NCBI GenBank assembly: GCA_949128115.1
Contig: OX421961.1
Location: forward strand, 50,702,171 to 50,766,170
DNA length: 64,000 nucleotides
From: Anaspis maculata
Taxonomy: Eukaryota > Arthropoda > Insecta > Coleoptera > Scraptiidae
Direction: 5' to 3'
Shown here piece after piece: positions 11,002 to 23,400 of the stretch (positions are counted from its first letter, which is position 1; each line of letters begins with the position of its first letter). Position numbers and translations under genes: made by a program. Below the pieces are notes generated by a model that searched no databases, was not told the origin of the DNA, and saw only the letters and a program-made list of their open reading frames with translations.

Positions 11002-12828
11002 AAAGAGATGCTCATCAGCCTCTCGATTCGTGGATTGATGGTGCAGATTCAAGTCAGCTTGTTCCACTGAACAAATTACATCCATCTCAAAGATGATGGA
11101 GTAGACCTCTTTACTGTCAGAGCCTGGTTTTATTGAATACCTAATATCCAAAGAGAGCAAGAAGTTCAGTTTTGTTTTTGTCTTCTCTTAAGTACCTACT
11201 ATGCCCAGTGTTTTGGCAGTGGTGAATTCAACTTGGAATGAACTCTTCTAACAGTACCTACCCCTCTTATAGCGAGTGTTTTACTCAAAACTGTTCTCGT
11301 TGTTTATGTTCCAAACAATGTCAATGCGCTGCACATTTTGTACTCCTCGGATGTTTTTCGAATGACTAAAAGGAATACCTACACGTAAATTTAATAGCCG
11401 TTTTCAAAGCCCTTTAGACTTTCCAAATACAATTTTGCAAAAACACGTTCTTGGTAAGTACCTATACGTGCTTACGACGAAGCCACTGGCTTCTGGTGTA
11501 AATTGAAACTCTTCACCTACATCACCGTACAGCGTATAAGAACATGCAGGAAACGCTTTAGCAAGTTCCTATCGAAAAACGCAGCCCGACGAGGACGTCA
11601 ACTGAAACTTCCGCCAATCAATTAAAACATAAAAAAACTACATTCCCTACGACAGAGGGCATGGTGTAGTGTAGGTACCTACATTAATTCTTCATGGGGA
11701 TAGATAGTGCCTTCGTTTGAAACAACATGGCCACCCACATATACACAGTCGAGCGTCTGGTGATCCTTGCCGATCCTGAACGAACGCGTCCGAGGTCAGG
11801 GCATATAACAGAAAGTCCTGTATGGATCCAGACAACTGCAGTAGCGTGCCGTAATAGTCACCCTTGAATTCGCCATCAGGGTAGGTAGTGCTCTCGAGTG
11901 CTCGCCGCCAAACTCTTCGGTTCAGTGAAAGAGGAGGTTATTTTTTTCTTTAATCACAGGTAAGTGGTACAGTAAATCATTCACTTTTGTTCTTTTCCCT
12001 CTGCACAAATAGTTGTGCGCATTTATCGAGCTTTTGAATTATTGAGAAGTAAAGTTCATGAATGAAAAGGGTTGTTTGCGTGGAGCGCGAGTATAGTGAG
12101 CGCGTCGCGTCGGAACCGGCGGAACGCTCTTCCTTTGAAGGATAACAACAAAAGTACCTACAAACTGTGTTCTCAGACAATGCCTCCGCGAATGACAAAG
12201 ATGGCTTACGTCCTTATACACGACCTCACTGCTTCTTGGATTAAGCCGACTCGAGTCTCCCCCTTTTCTTTCATTGTGTCTTGTGTCCCATCGGAATCTT
12301 ATGCAGGAGCGTATACAGAGCATCTTATTATTCAAATTTTCATTATCCGTAGCTTCGTAATTTTCGAGGTCCGTATTCCTGTGAGGATGGGCACATGTAC
12401 TCCCAGACTCAACCGTCTGGTTAATTGCCTGGATAAAGTTCGTGTATGCCGTAGAGAGAGGAAAGTTGAATGGATGACGTAGGCTAAAGGCGCGTCGTCT
12501 TTCACTATAAACCATACCGTTACTACCCTATGAAATACTAATTAGGCGTGTTCGTGCTCTAATTTTGGTTAATTATACATGACTCCATAATTACAGTTGA
12601 TGGGTCTGAGTCGACAATTCTGGAAGGGACATAATAATATTGTAGGATAGGTAGATAGATAGGTCTTGAATATCATTGATGGGTATTGGGTAGCTTCGAC
12701 CTAAACCTATTTATCGTCAATCTCAAGCAAGTCGTCAGCCTTTGCTTTGTGATTAATTTTGTTAGATACCTATAACTGCATGACTGATTGAGAGAAGGAA
12801 GCCGCTCCAGAGATTCATTCCATATAGT
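11002..12828. other. Non-coding stretch with a possible 5' noncoding exon
   Basis: No coding exon was recognised. The first coding exon of the ITG-like gene begins with a splice acceptor, so an upstream 5' UTR exon must exist. One candidate is about 11932-11959: an insect initiator-like TCAGTG followed by CACAG|GTAAGT, a consensus donor with its exon end at 11959. A CpG-rich patch lies at 12075-12125 and carries overlapping open frames on both strands (12039-12515 minus, 12072-12482 plus) without recognisable domains. The link to the ITG gene is inference. Confidence 0.25.
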
Positions 12829-13462
12829 ATATTGTTATACGAGTCTCATAATACGTCTCATTTGACGAGTGATATAATATTATTTCATCCACCTTGCCCC
12901 AATTATTGTACAAAAAGTGGAAATTCTGTCTGCTGAAAATAGAATATTTGACAAGTGACACTTTGCGACTGACGATGACGTTCACTAACTTTTAGTAGCA
13001 ATAAATTGATTGCAATAATTGGTTGAGATTGAGAAGCAGTCCAACAAAATGCTACTTTTCGACACCGCTTTCAGTACCTAAAAAGTCAATTGTTAAACCA
13101 AAGTAGACAATAGTATATTCTTATACGAGTTTATTAAGACGTAATATATTGTGACACGACTGATTTTGGGGCACGATGAGCTGGCGAGATGCACTCCAAA
13201 GGAAAGAGTGTGACGATACGTCTTATTAAACGAGTGTAATATACTATTTAATCTACATTATCCTCATAATTGCTTGGAAATTCGAAATTCTAGCTGCTAA
13301 AAACAGAAATGTTTGACAAGTAAGTAACACTCCGCAACTGACGTTCGCCTAGCTTCTAGTACCTACCAATAAATTATTTCTATTGGTCGAAAAGCGATTC
13401 AACAATATGCTTCTTTTTCAACACCGCTTCCAGTATCTAAAAGCGTCTATTGTTGAAATGAA
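12829..13462. repeat. Tandem duplication of a unit of about 0.3 kb
   Basis: Two diverged direct copies lie head to tail, 12829-13104 and 13108-13462. Each starts near AGTATATT, TTATACGAG, carries TTTGACAAGT, a CTGACG word and a block containing AATAAATT, and ends in a CACCGCTT, CAGTA and CTAAAA series. The second copy has an extra segment of about 70 bp near 13150-13220. Confidence 0.7.
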
Positions 13463-13479
13463 GTATATGAAATGATTTC

Positions 13480-13719
13480 TTAGTTTCTCACTTCGCATTT
13501 TTCGAAAAACTCAAAGGTGAAATTATTATCTTCCGTATTTTTTGTATTTCTTTGTATTCTTTTACGTTTTCCGCATATGCGTTGACTGCTGCGTTTCAGC
13601 TCTGGGATTGTTTGTGGATTATTTGCGTAGATCAGAGATTTCACATAACCCCATAGGAAGTAGTCCAAGGGGGTAAGATCGCATGATTTCGGTGGCCAGT
13701 TGATGTTGGAATTTTTCAA
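13480..13719 (-). pseudogene. Mariner-like transposase remnant (C-terminal part)
   Basis: The minus-strand frame opens INWPPKSCDLTPLDYFLWGY and continues VKSLIYANNPQTIPELK. This is the signature around the third catalytic acidic residue of mariner/Tc1-like transposases (WPPRSxDLTPLDYFLWGYVK, a family pattern widespread in insect genomes). Residues after the motif are shortened and charged and do not follow the family. Upstream transposase sequence and inverted-repeat ends were not found. It is a dead fragment of about 80 codons. Confidence 0.7.
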
Positions 13720-13989
13720 AATATTCCGGACTGTATAGGTCTGGTGAACTGAACAGGCATTTTGATGTTGAATAGTGAAGATTTCACAGCGCTGTTGAAC
13801 TGTATTGTATATTCTACCATGTTAATTTGACAAGATTAACAGAACACAACCGTCAAATTTTGGCGATTATATTCGAAGCCTCCTAACCATCGTTAATTTT
13901 GAAAGTTTGGACATACTTTATTGGAAAACCCTTCATTTTACCGTGTCTACCACAACGCACGCGGGAGGAAATGGGCCAAGTTTTATCAA

Positions 13990-15486
13990 TTTCACGGCTT
14001 TTTCATTACAGCAAGCTGTGAAAGAAATGTGTTGCGTTGGTACGAATGATACGATGTTAACTTGATTCTAACGTCTAGACAGCTAATCGTCTACATCTAC
14101 ATGTGCAATGTATATCTAATGTTACATTACTCAAATGGTTTGCACGAGAGTCGAGACAAGAGACCGCGCGTGAGTGGAAGATTTCCTCATCTCTCAACAA
14201 GAAACTTGCCCATTTCCTGTATGTATCTCTTTCTTAATACCTGCTTGCTGTTCTACAGTAGAACTGAGCTAGAGTAAATAGAATCCTCAATTACTCAGTA
14301 TTTGCGTAACGTAATATCTTGAATCTTTTTCCACTGTCCCATCGCGCGTACATCACGTCACGATGACACGGTGACAACTGTCATATTATACGTTCGTGCA
14401 CATCCATCAAGACATTCACATCAATCTAACATCGTTTTATTCATACCAACACAACCCATGTTTTCCTCAGCTTGCTCCAATGAAGAAAGCAGTGAAACTT
14501 GAATCACCCACAAAAAAGTTCAAGTTGGTGAACCAAAATGGAAGGCTTTAGTAGAGAAAGCTCAGGCCCTGAACGGGCTGTAACGCCACATATGAATGAA
14601 TGGTGAACCAAAATAGCGACCATTTGAGATTGTTTTCTTTCGCTATTTTCAATTTCCATCCTTGCTTTCAGCCTCTGAAGGGCGTTATCGAATTCTACAT
14701 ATTGAAATATCATCTAGCAACATCGGGACTTTTCTTTTATCACTCTGAAAACATAACGCCGGCCCGCAGCCCGCATAATTATTATAGTGTTGTTGCTTGT
14801 TCTAAATTGTTGGACGTCCCTTCCATGACTCGATATTTCTGGTCCAGGTGCCTGCCACTCGAATCCTTCTGAAATCCGAACGGATTTCAATTCCAGGTCC
14901 ATCGGACATGTCTGAAAAAGCTCCATTGTACATTATATGATTTATATGTGCGTGTTGCTCTGCTATTCCGTATGCTCCTGAACCCAGTGTATGTAGGCAT
15001 GATCAGGTCGTGCGACTGTCTTGATGTGTTGTGGGGTGTGACACCTACCAATCGTCTGGATCGAAACTCGTACAAAAACATCGAGGAAAAATCTCTCCCT
15101 TTTTGAATTTATGCATTATTAGGTACCACTCTTGCTTTTCCGATGTTAGCTCCAAGCAAGGAAAAATTACATTGGTTATATTGGAGTGACATCATGCATC
15201 AGCGCGAATACCAAAGTGTCTCTTTGTCATTCGTTGAAACCGGAGTGCGGAACTAACATCGGATACGACAGTAAAACAAAATACTTGTTTGTTACGCAGT
15301 GAAATTGTATCGTTATCCTCCGTGGATAACGAGTGGAGGCTTTTCAGATTTTAGGTGAATAATGTTGCAGCAGGATGTTCGACACTTGGGTACATGAAGC
15401 GAGAATTCTCCAAAGCATCCTCTTCAGTGGTGGAAGCACGCCGTCAATCGGTTACGAAATTCGTTTTCGTATCCGAATTTTGCGAG
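13990..15486. other. Non-coding stretch
   Basis: No exon or clear repeat boundary was recognised. Short open frames on both strands overlap one another and lack domains. Confidence 0.4.
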
Positions 15487-15830
15487 CACGCCACTTTCGT
15501 ATTTCGCAAAAATCGACCAGCCCCTTGCGTATCCCACCCACAGCCGTGCCTATGAACAGCCCGCAAGCTTCGTACAAACACGAAAGCTTTAGGTTTTGCC
15601 TCGGGTTTTGCGTAAAGTGTCGATCTTTCTTGTCTTTGTCTAGCATAATATATCTGCATCTTCTCTCTTTGCCGCTGGAATTTTAGCAATATGGCGGCCT
15701 TTATCCACGGGCACGACTTTTTACGGTCGTTTTCGATTGCAAAGACAAATCACAATACGCAAGTTTATACAATAGAAAGTACGCAAGCTTCGTATATGAA
15801 ATTCGTAAACAGACGGCGTGCTCCCCGCAC
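15487..15830. repeat. Interspersed repeat, copy 1 (partner at 55260-55575)
   Basis: It runs from CGCCACTTTCGTATTTCGCA to ACAGACGGCGTGCTCCCCG and is collinear with 55260-55575 at high identity. The shared inner words include AGTGTCGATCTTTCTTGTCT and AATATGGCGGCC. The word GCAAGCTTCGTA occurs twice in each copy. No terminal inverted repeat or coding signature was identified, so the class is unknown. Confidence 0.75.
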
Positions 15831-17310
15831 AGATCCTGACACAAGCTTGATCAAAGATTAGTTAATATTGCAACAACTAACAATTATAATACTCATTATA
15901 AATACTGGCAACCGCTTCAGTCGACATAAAGCTGGAATGCAGCAACGCGGAGCCGGGTCAGAATTTTGATGGGTGGCCGAGTTAGGCGAAGCCGAATCCG
16001 TGGAATTTACTTTTGTATCGTCAAAAACCAAAACGAAATTAATTGTACTGATTTCACTCCCAACTTATTGTGGCGTTCTCGGCGGAAAACATTTCCAATA
16101 AGCTGGAAGAATGTTCGAAAAGGCGCAAAATTCTGCATAATGATGCAGATAGTTAGTCCCGGTAAAGACGACATTTTAATTCTGTTAAGAATGAGGCTGT
16201 TGTACCTACTTGTACACTGGAACTACAGATATGGCAGCCTTGAATTGATATTTTGCTTGAGGTTTGAATGTTTCATGCCGAATGCACAAAGGTGAGATCA
16301 AATTTTAGTCAGGTAACAAACACGGTACGAAATATTTGAAATGAAATTTAATCCAATGGGAATTCGATCACTTCAAAGGAATAATAAAATGATGAAAATA
16401 CGAACAAGAGCGGCTAACAATTGCAATTTGAGAAAAAAAAGCAAAAAATAAGTGTTATTCCACGTTTGCTGTGGTATCAAAATAATCGCCTCGCTCGCAT
16501 CAGTTACATTTTATATTGCCATCACATTCCTTTCCTGTAATAAAGGAATTTGTATTTAAGTCCACTTTCGTATCCCGTGTTTGATATCGAATTAATATTT
16601 GTTACCAGATTAGTGCAATCATGGCATCAGAGACCTTTTTTTTTGTTCAAATTTAAACGCGAAGTGCACGGTGTACAGAAAATCGAATAAAACGAACGGC
16701 CAAACTTTGCCATAAATTATCCTGAACTGACGCCACATTATCTGGAAACTGCCAATCTTTTTTCCCTTGAGGACCAAAGAAATTATTGCGAAAATAAAAC
16801 TGCCAACCTCCACCCTCTTGCTTGTCCTAATTTCGGCTTCGAATTTTTTCGATAAAGAAAGTAGGTAAATACACCTTTCCAGCCAGATGCATGAACTCAG
16901 TTCACCCCCGTTAACTCTCTGGCTTCTTCTCATCGATAAACGTGGCCGTTAACCCCGTTACTTTGTTTTCACTATATAGGTACCTACCTATTCTATTATA
17001 TTTACTGAATGCCACAGCTACCCTTTCGGAAAGCGACAACATGCAATACATTGTTTAATCAAGCAAATTGACGAATAGCTCAAATAAAACAAACTTGCTG
17101 CGCAGTGAATATTTTAATTATAGTTTATCCACGTGGGTGTAGTTGGAAGGGCGTGCATGTTACTTAAACTGTCTATTTTTAATATTTGGAATGAAAAGAT
17201 AATTGTACTGAGAAATAACAGCTTTTATTATTATAACGACATCTACAACTCTGCACACATTACCTACTGATATGTAGTATTTTGATCTTTACTTATTTTC
17301 AATTTTTCAG
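15831..17310. other. Non-coding stretch upstream of the first ITG-like coding exon
   Basis: No coding exon or bounded repeat was recognised. It should be mostly 5' UTR intron of the ITG-like gene, since position 17310 is a splice acceptor. Confidence 0.4.
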
Positions 17311-17452
17311 AAAAGATATGCGGGCACTCTTCCTCCTCTTCGCAGTATGCCTTTTGGGCCACCGAGCACACGCTTGGGGTGGTCTCTTCAACAGATTCTC
17401 GCCAGAAATGCTGGCTAACCTAGGTTATGGTGGCCATGGTGGCTTTATACAG
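17311..17452 (+). CDS. ITG-like: ITG-like coding exon 1 (signal peptide and mature N-terminus)
   Basis: The acceptor TTTTTCAG|AAAAG is followed seven bases later by the start codon at 17318, so seven bases of 5' UTR are in this exon. The donor is CAG|GTGAGC. It encodes residues 1-45: signal peptide, then the family-defining WGGLFNRFSPEM block. The start is fixed because the in-frame ATG directly precedes the hydrophobic LFLLFAVCLLG core. Confidence 0.93.
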
Positions 17453-20400
17453 GTGAGCAACTACAATCCTATAAAACTTTTAAAAAAACACAGCTTGCCA
17501 TGAAAAATTTGAGTTTGTTGGTGTCCCTGATTTTTTATTAATGTCATATTGATACAAGGGATGGTTACGTGGAAATTTGTATCCCTGTGACATAACACCT
17601 TCACCTGAACTACGCTGTGTTGTCAAATTGTCATTATGAGGACTGCGTCGCCGGCAGGTCGCCGGTTTGCTCACTGGCCTGAGCCGCTTTCTTTCGGCCA
17701 GGTCACAGATCATGATCCTAGAACAGAGAGTGAATTAACGTACGTAGTTCGTACACAGCGCCGACGAACTCAGGTCACGAGATCACTTGCGACAAAATCA
17801 CCTCCTGGTGCTAGAAATGGGGTCCTCCTCGGTCATTTTTAAAATTGCATACTCTTACTATTGCACCCCCCAACACTTCTCACTATTGAAATAATGTACC
17901 TAAAGGCGTTTCCAAGGCAAAAAAAATGTGTTAGCGTCAAAATCTAACCTAAGAATTGAAATCAAACGGCAATCCATCATAGCAAACATCACTTTGGCAA
18001 ATTTGATTGAAATCATCTTGACTTTTTCAATCCATCAACTTATCAGATTATCCAACTTGAAGAAAATATATCATGTGCGACTGTGGTTTTTTAAAAGCTT
18101 AGAAGGGATAATAGTTATCGTTACACTAAATTCTAATTAGTTCCTATGGAACATTTTTATTTGTTTAAATACTTATAAGTCAGTTACCTTCCATTTTGTT
18201 ACACTTCACAAGGTTGAAATCTGACGGAATGATAGGTCAATGCCAGATGATCTTGTCAAATACCACTGACACAGTTGTGTGCGCATGACGTCAAACAGGG
18301 CCAAGAATGCCATGGGGCCGTATTCATACCTCGCTTTTAAGCTAAAAGCGCTATTAGAGCGATGCGCATTTAGGGGCATTTCTCAGATTTCAGTGTTCAA
18401 AGATACATTATTGCGATTGGGAGCGATTGTATGTACTTAATTGCAATTAATTTGCGAGTTAATTTGTATTTTTGAACACTAAAATATAAGAAATGCCCCT
18501 AAATGCGCATCGCTCTAATAGCGCGCTTTTAGCTTAAAAGCGAGGTATGAATACGGCCCCATACATTTAGGAGTAGCAGCTGTACGTTTAGGCTTTGTAT
18601 ACTCGTGATATCAGACCGCCACGAGTAGTCCAACAGGCCATAGTTTTGGCTCTTTTTGATGTTTGAACGTCAATTATACAGTTACCTCCACCTGACGCCC
18701 ATCATAGCCCATCAATTGAAGACCGAGTATGAAGCGTGGTTATTTCTTTCGAAACTTCTCTCAAATTCTTAATATTTAGATAAAAAGCAGCACCTCACAG
18801 GTGTCCACCGACCACTGTTCAGAAAAATCTACTAGAGCACTGTTAGAGGGGGTTTAGCCAGCTAAATTAGCTGCAAATTTTAATTTTAGTCGCAAGCGCA
18901 GCGACGCTCATTGGCTCTTATGAACCAGCCTCCTCAAAACAGTCAATAAGCGATGCAGCGCTTACGGCTAAAACTAAAACCGCGGCTAAATGAGCTGACT
19001 GAGCCCACCTTCAGTTGCCAAAGTTTTCAACAAGCATTCGTAGAAATTAGGCATTTCTTTTGCGAATCCCAAATTCTGAAATGATTCAATCAGCAAAGCC
19101 ACTCTAACTAAGTTCTGTAGTGTGTCCTTGAGCAAAGTTAGGTAACTATTGAACTTTCGAGCTGTACTGGGAACTTTTTCGAAGCGAACACCGAAACTTT
19201 TCATAACTTCAATCAAAAGTAACAACAAATGCTTTTCATGACAGAGGACGCAGATGCTGGGCCGCATATTAACAAAAATCGTTCCGAAGTCTATGGAATG
19301 CACAGGCTTCGCCCATCAGAAAACCGTGAGTTTGTTTGATGGTGTGACGAACTTACTATTAAAACCAAGACTAACACTGCTAAGCCTCTGTCATAATATC
19401 ACAGTCCGCAGCCGCAAAGAACACAACTTCAGATTCCATAAAAGTTACAGGTTTAGTGTAGTGAAACTGGCTGAATTGAGAGACGAACCATTCCATTCCA
19501 AGCTGAAAAAAAAAACACAGCTTGCCATGGAAAATTCGAGTTTTATTGGTGTCCTTGATTTTTTATGTTTAATGTAATCTTGAGACACGGTGAAATTACG
19601 GTGAAATTTGTGCCCGTATGACATGACACCTTCACCTGACCTGAACTACGCTGTGTTGTCAAATTGTCATTCTGGGGACTGCGTCGCCGACAGGTCGCAA
19701 GTTCGCTCACTGACCTCAACCGCTTTCTTTTGGCATGATCCTGAAACAAAAAGTGACGTACCTAGGTTCTTACAGGGCGTGCCGAGTTCAGGTCACGAGA
19801 TCACTTGCGACGAAATCACACTCCGGCGCTAGAACTGGGTCCGCCTCGATCATTTTTCGAACTGTATATTCTCACTATTTCACCCTGATTGCACCACTCA
19901 ACACTTTCACTAGGTATTGAAATAACGTGCCTAACGGCGTTTTCAAGATGAAAAAGAATGAAAATACTGTGTCAGTGTCAAAATCTGACTTGACGGCAAT
20001 CCATCAAAGCAAACATCACTTTGACTTTGATTAAATCATCTTGACTTTTTCAATCCATCAGTTTATCAGATTGTCCAACTTGAAGAAAAAATATCATAGG
20101 CGGCTGTGATTTTTTTTAAGCTTGGAATGGATAATAAGTATCTTCTGCTGAGAGTCTCTGAACGGAATTCATTTCTGCTGAAGGTTCACTTCTGGTTGAA
20201 CTCTATGCCAATAAGAGCAGGTCGAGAGGGGAGGGAGCATTTTGCGATCAAAATGTGGGTTTATAAAACGGTAGAAAAAATACGCCATCATCTGGCATAA
20301 TGGCTAGCTACCCGTCCACCATCAGCCGTTTCGTCGGATGTTAACGTTCACTACGACGGTTTCACTCAGAACCGGTGAAAGCTAGTTATGGCATCAGAGG

Positions 20401-23400
20401 GGCAAGACAATGTTTAAATTTTCAATTTTTTTAGTACCTGATTAAGCCCCCTGTATAGTTATATGGAACACCTGTATACGCCACGTTGTAGTCTGTAGTC
20501 CAATAAGTGAATAATAAGGATACAAAAAAATCACAAATCACAAGAGTCCACAAAATCAGAAAATAAGACACTGGCAAGCATCCATTTCATCATCCATGAG
20601 TCGCCGCATCATTTAGTTGGGATAACTGCTTTATAAGAAAGACTGAACACAACGAAAAACAATAGTCAATTAAAATTTAGTTATTTTATTTATAGCTGCC
20701 CGAGGGTTGAGCTTAAATTTCCAGCTCTATTCTACCATACGCAATAAATTTTGATTTCAAAACCGTTCACATATTCGACTCTGCGAGCTTACAGGTGAAA
20801 GCACAAATTAATTTACCTCCAATAAACAATAATAAATTATCACCGCTTGTGAATTCAAATCCTGGAACAAACAAGAACAAAACAGCTCAACGAATGATAC
20901 CTTAAAATTTATCATACGGTTTAATCGAAGCCGCAAGTTCGAGCATTATGTGGGATAAGGGTTCCATATTACATGCAAATTTGTCACGAAAATAACTTAA
21001 TCATATCGGATTTGGTTTGTTCTCCCATTTTCATTTGACTAACGCATGTAAGAAGTTGATCCAGGCTCCAGGTCCTGGCAGTTTTAAGGCAGAAAGGTCT
21101 TTCGATGCCTATTAAAAATTCAAAGGGAGAGAGAGACAGCCACATGCTCTTCATTGTTGTAACAATCAGGAACGTCTGGTTTTGTCTCTCTCCGGCTTTG
21201 AATTTTTATTGTGGCCTATTTGTTGGGCAAATTGTCCATTGTCTCTACCGTAAACACGGTTTTAGGAGGTCATTGGGAGAATCTCCAATTCTTTTGGGAT
21301 TTCCGTTGTTTTTTTTATGTGACTATTCAAAACTCAAAAAGTGATGTTTTGCGCTTTCACTAACAAATTAATACACATGGGAGGAAATCTCAAACCTTGG
21401 GCTTGCGCATGCGCTCATGCGCATTTGTTAGGGACTAGTGTTGCGATATACAGGTGGCATTATACCGGGTGTTTATAAACGTTTGTGATCGCATCGCCTT
21501 TGGAATCCGCTTTCGATCACTACAATTACGCCTGTTACTGCGTTTTTCGGCCCGACCCATGCCTGCCGCGATCACAGTTTCCTATAAACACCCCGTACAA
21601 TTAACCCGAACTCCGAAAACACATAACCTATTTCTAATGTCATGTTCATATTCTAATGTCAAATTTTATAGCCGTCCGAATTGTCATTTCATTTGAATTG
21701 TACATGTACCTTCTATTCATCTAAAGGAGCCCGGAAGTACGATTGAATTTTTTTAATTAAAAAAAAGCTTTCGAAACTTTGGAAAACTCAGCCGTAGCCC
21801 CCGAGAGCCTAGATATACCCAGCAGGAAGCCGCATGCCAAATTTTAAATTTCAATTTTGAGAGAAACGCTAGTAAATAGTCTCTACTGTACTGTCTTCAT
21901 ATTTTGCCCAATTCAATACATATTTACATATTTACTTAAATACTTGGTGGGCTAAGGCGGTAGTGTATCCGCCTTTGACGCAAGACTTTGGGATTCGATT
22001 CCCCCCCCCCCAGCATAGGTCTGGGTGTTGTGTTTGTAAAAATTGGATTTTTCTGTTGTGTTATATTCAATAAATGGCAAAGAAACTCCTAAAAACCGCG
22101 ATAAGATTTAGAAGGAGAAAAACATTTATATTTATTATGTATTATCAATTTTTGGAGGAGTTTTAAAATTTTGAAGTTTTGTCGCCACTTCTAGGAGGCT
22201 GGCTGGAAGTTATCAAACCCCATGAAAAAGCTCTTGTTCCTCTCGCAAATACAACGCGATATGCCACACAAATTTTTGATACTAACCCCCGGCTTCATCG
22301 ACCAATTCAAACCCAGTACAACCCGGTATGTTTTTTCAAGTTTTGAACATGAAACATGAAAATTTTGAGCTGAAAGTGAACTTTAAAGGTCTTTAAACTA
22401 AAGGCATATTTAGATTGGTTAATAATACTGAGATTGAGGGTGAGTGGATACTATTGATTGGAAGTGTGGAACACCCTACATCTCTTTTTTGCAGGGAACC
22501 AATGAATGGCTAAATAAACTGATCATGAAGTGTTGTTAGTCCGTCATTTCATTACCCTGGGTCATTCCTCCACTTCATCTAACCGTACCGTTTTTATTTG
22601 CACTTTATTGAGATAAAAATGGAAAAAAGGACCCTGCATGGATGGTCCCCTGAAAAATGAGTCGTTAAAAAAATAACTGTGTTTCAGAGGACCGGTGATG
22701 GCGACGAGGGTATTTTGGAGGAGTACACGAACGAGGGTGACGACGAACCCTGTTACGGAAAACGCTGCACAGCAAACGAGCACTGCTGCCCAGGCTCGGT
22801 TTGTGTCGACGTAGATGGAGGTAATAAGAATGTTACGCTTAAATTACGACACTTTTTCCTTATGTCGTAATAATATCGTGTAAAAGCTCGATAAATCCCG
22901 CGTTATTATTTCATAACTCCACAAAATGAATGAAAAAGGTTAGGTAGGTACCCTATTTATGCGCAATAAGAAGACACAGACAGTAAGTACAATCAAGGAA
23001 GGCTTTCGAAGGTTGGATTGTGGATTCGTGTGGATAGTGTGGGACTCGTCTTTATCCACCTAATAACAAAAATCTGTACACACAGTATAAAGACGCCTTC
23101 GGCGAGTCTCCCACTGAAGCAATCAGCAACCAGCAACTAGCAACCGGCAAAAAGCAATAGGCAATATTATTTTGACTAGCTCTCACACTGAAGCAACAAT
23201 AAGTTGGTTGCGTTACGAATATTTTACGATCTTTGGCAGTGTAGGAGTAGGTACCTACCTAGTGACTGTGAGTGACAGTATGGCCGACGACGACGACTCT
23301 GGATGAAGAAATAACAATGATGATTGTGATGACATTCGAGGAAGAGTAGACAAATGAGAAGACACTGCGAAGGAACTTGAAGCGGTACGGTACTAGAAAT

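Noticed and set aside
12039..12515. 158-codon minus-strand and 136-codon plus-strand overlapping frames
   Set aside because: Both strands are open over the same GC-richer patch, with no recognisable domain, so chance is the better explanation.
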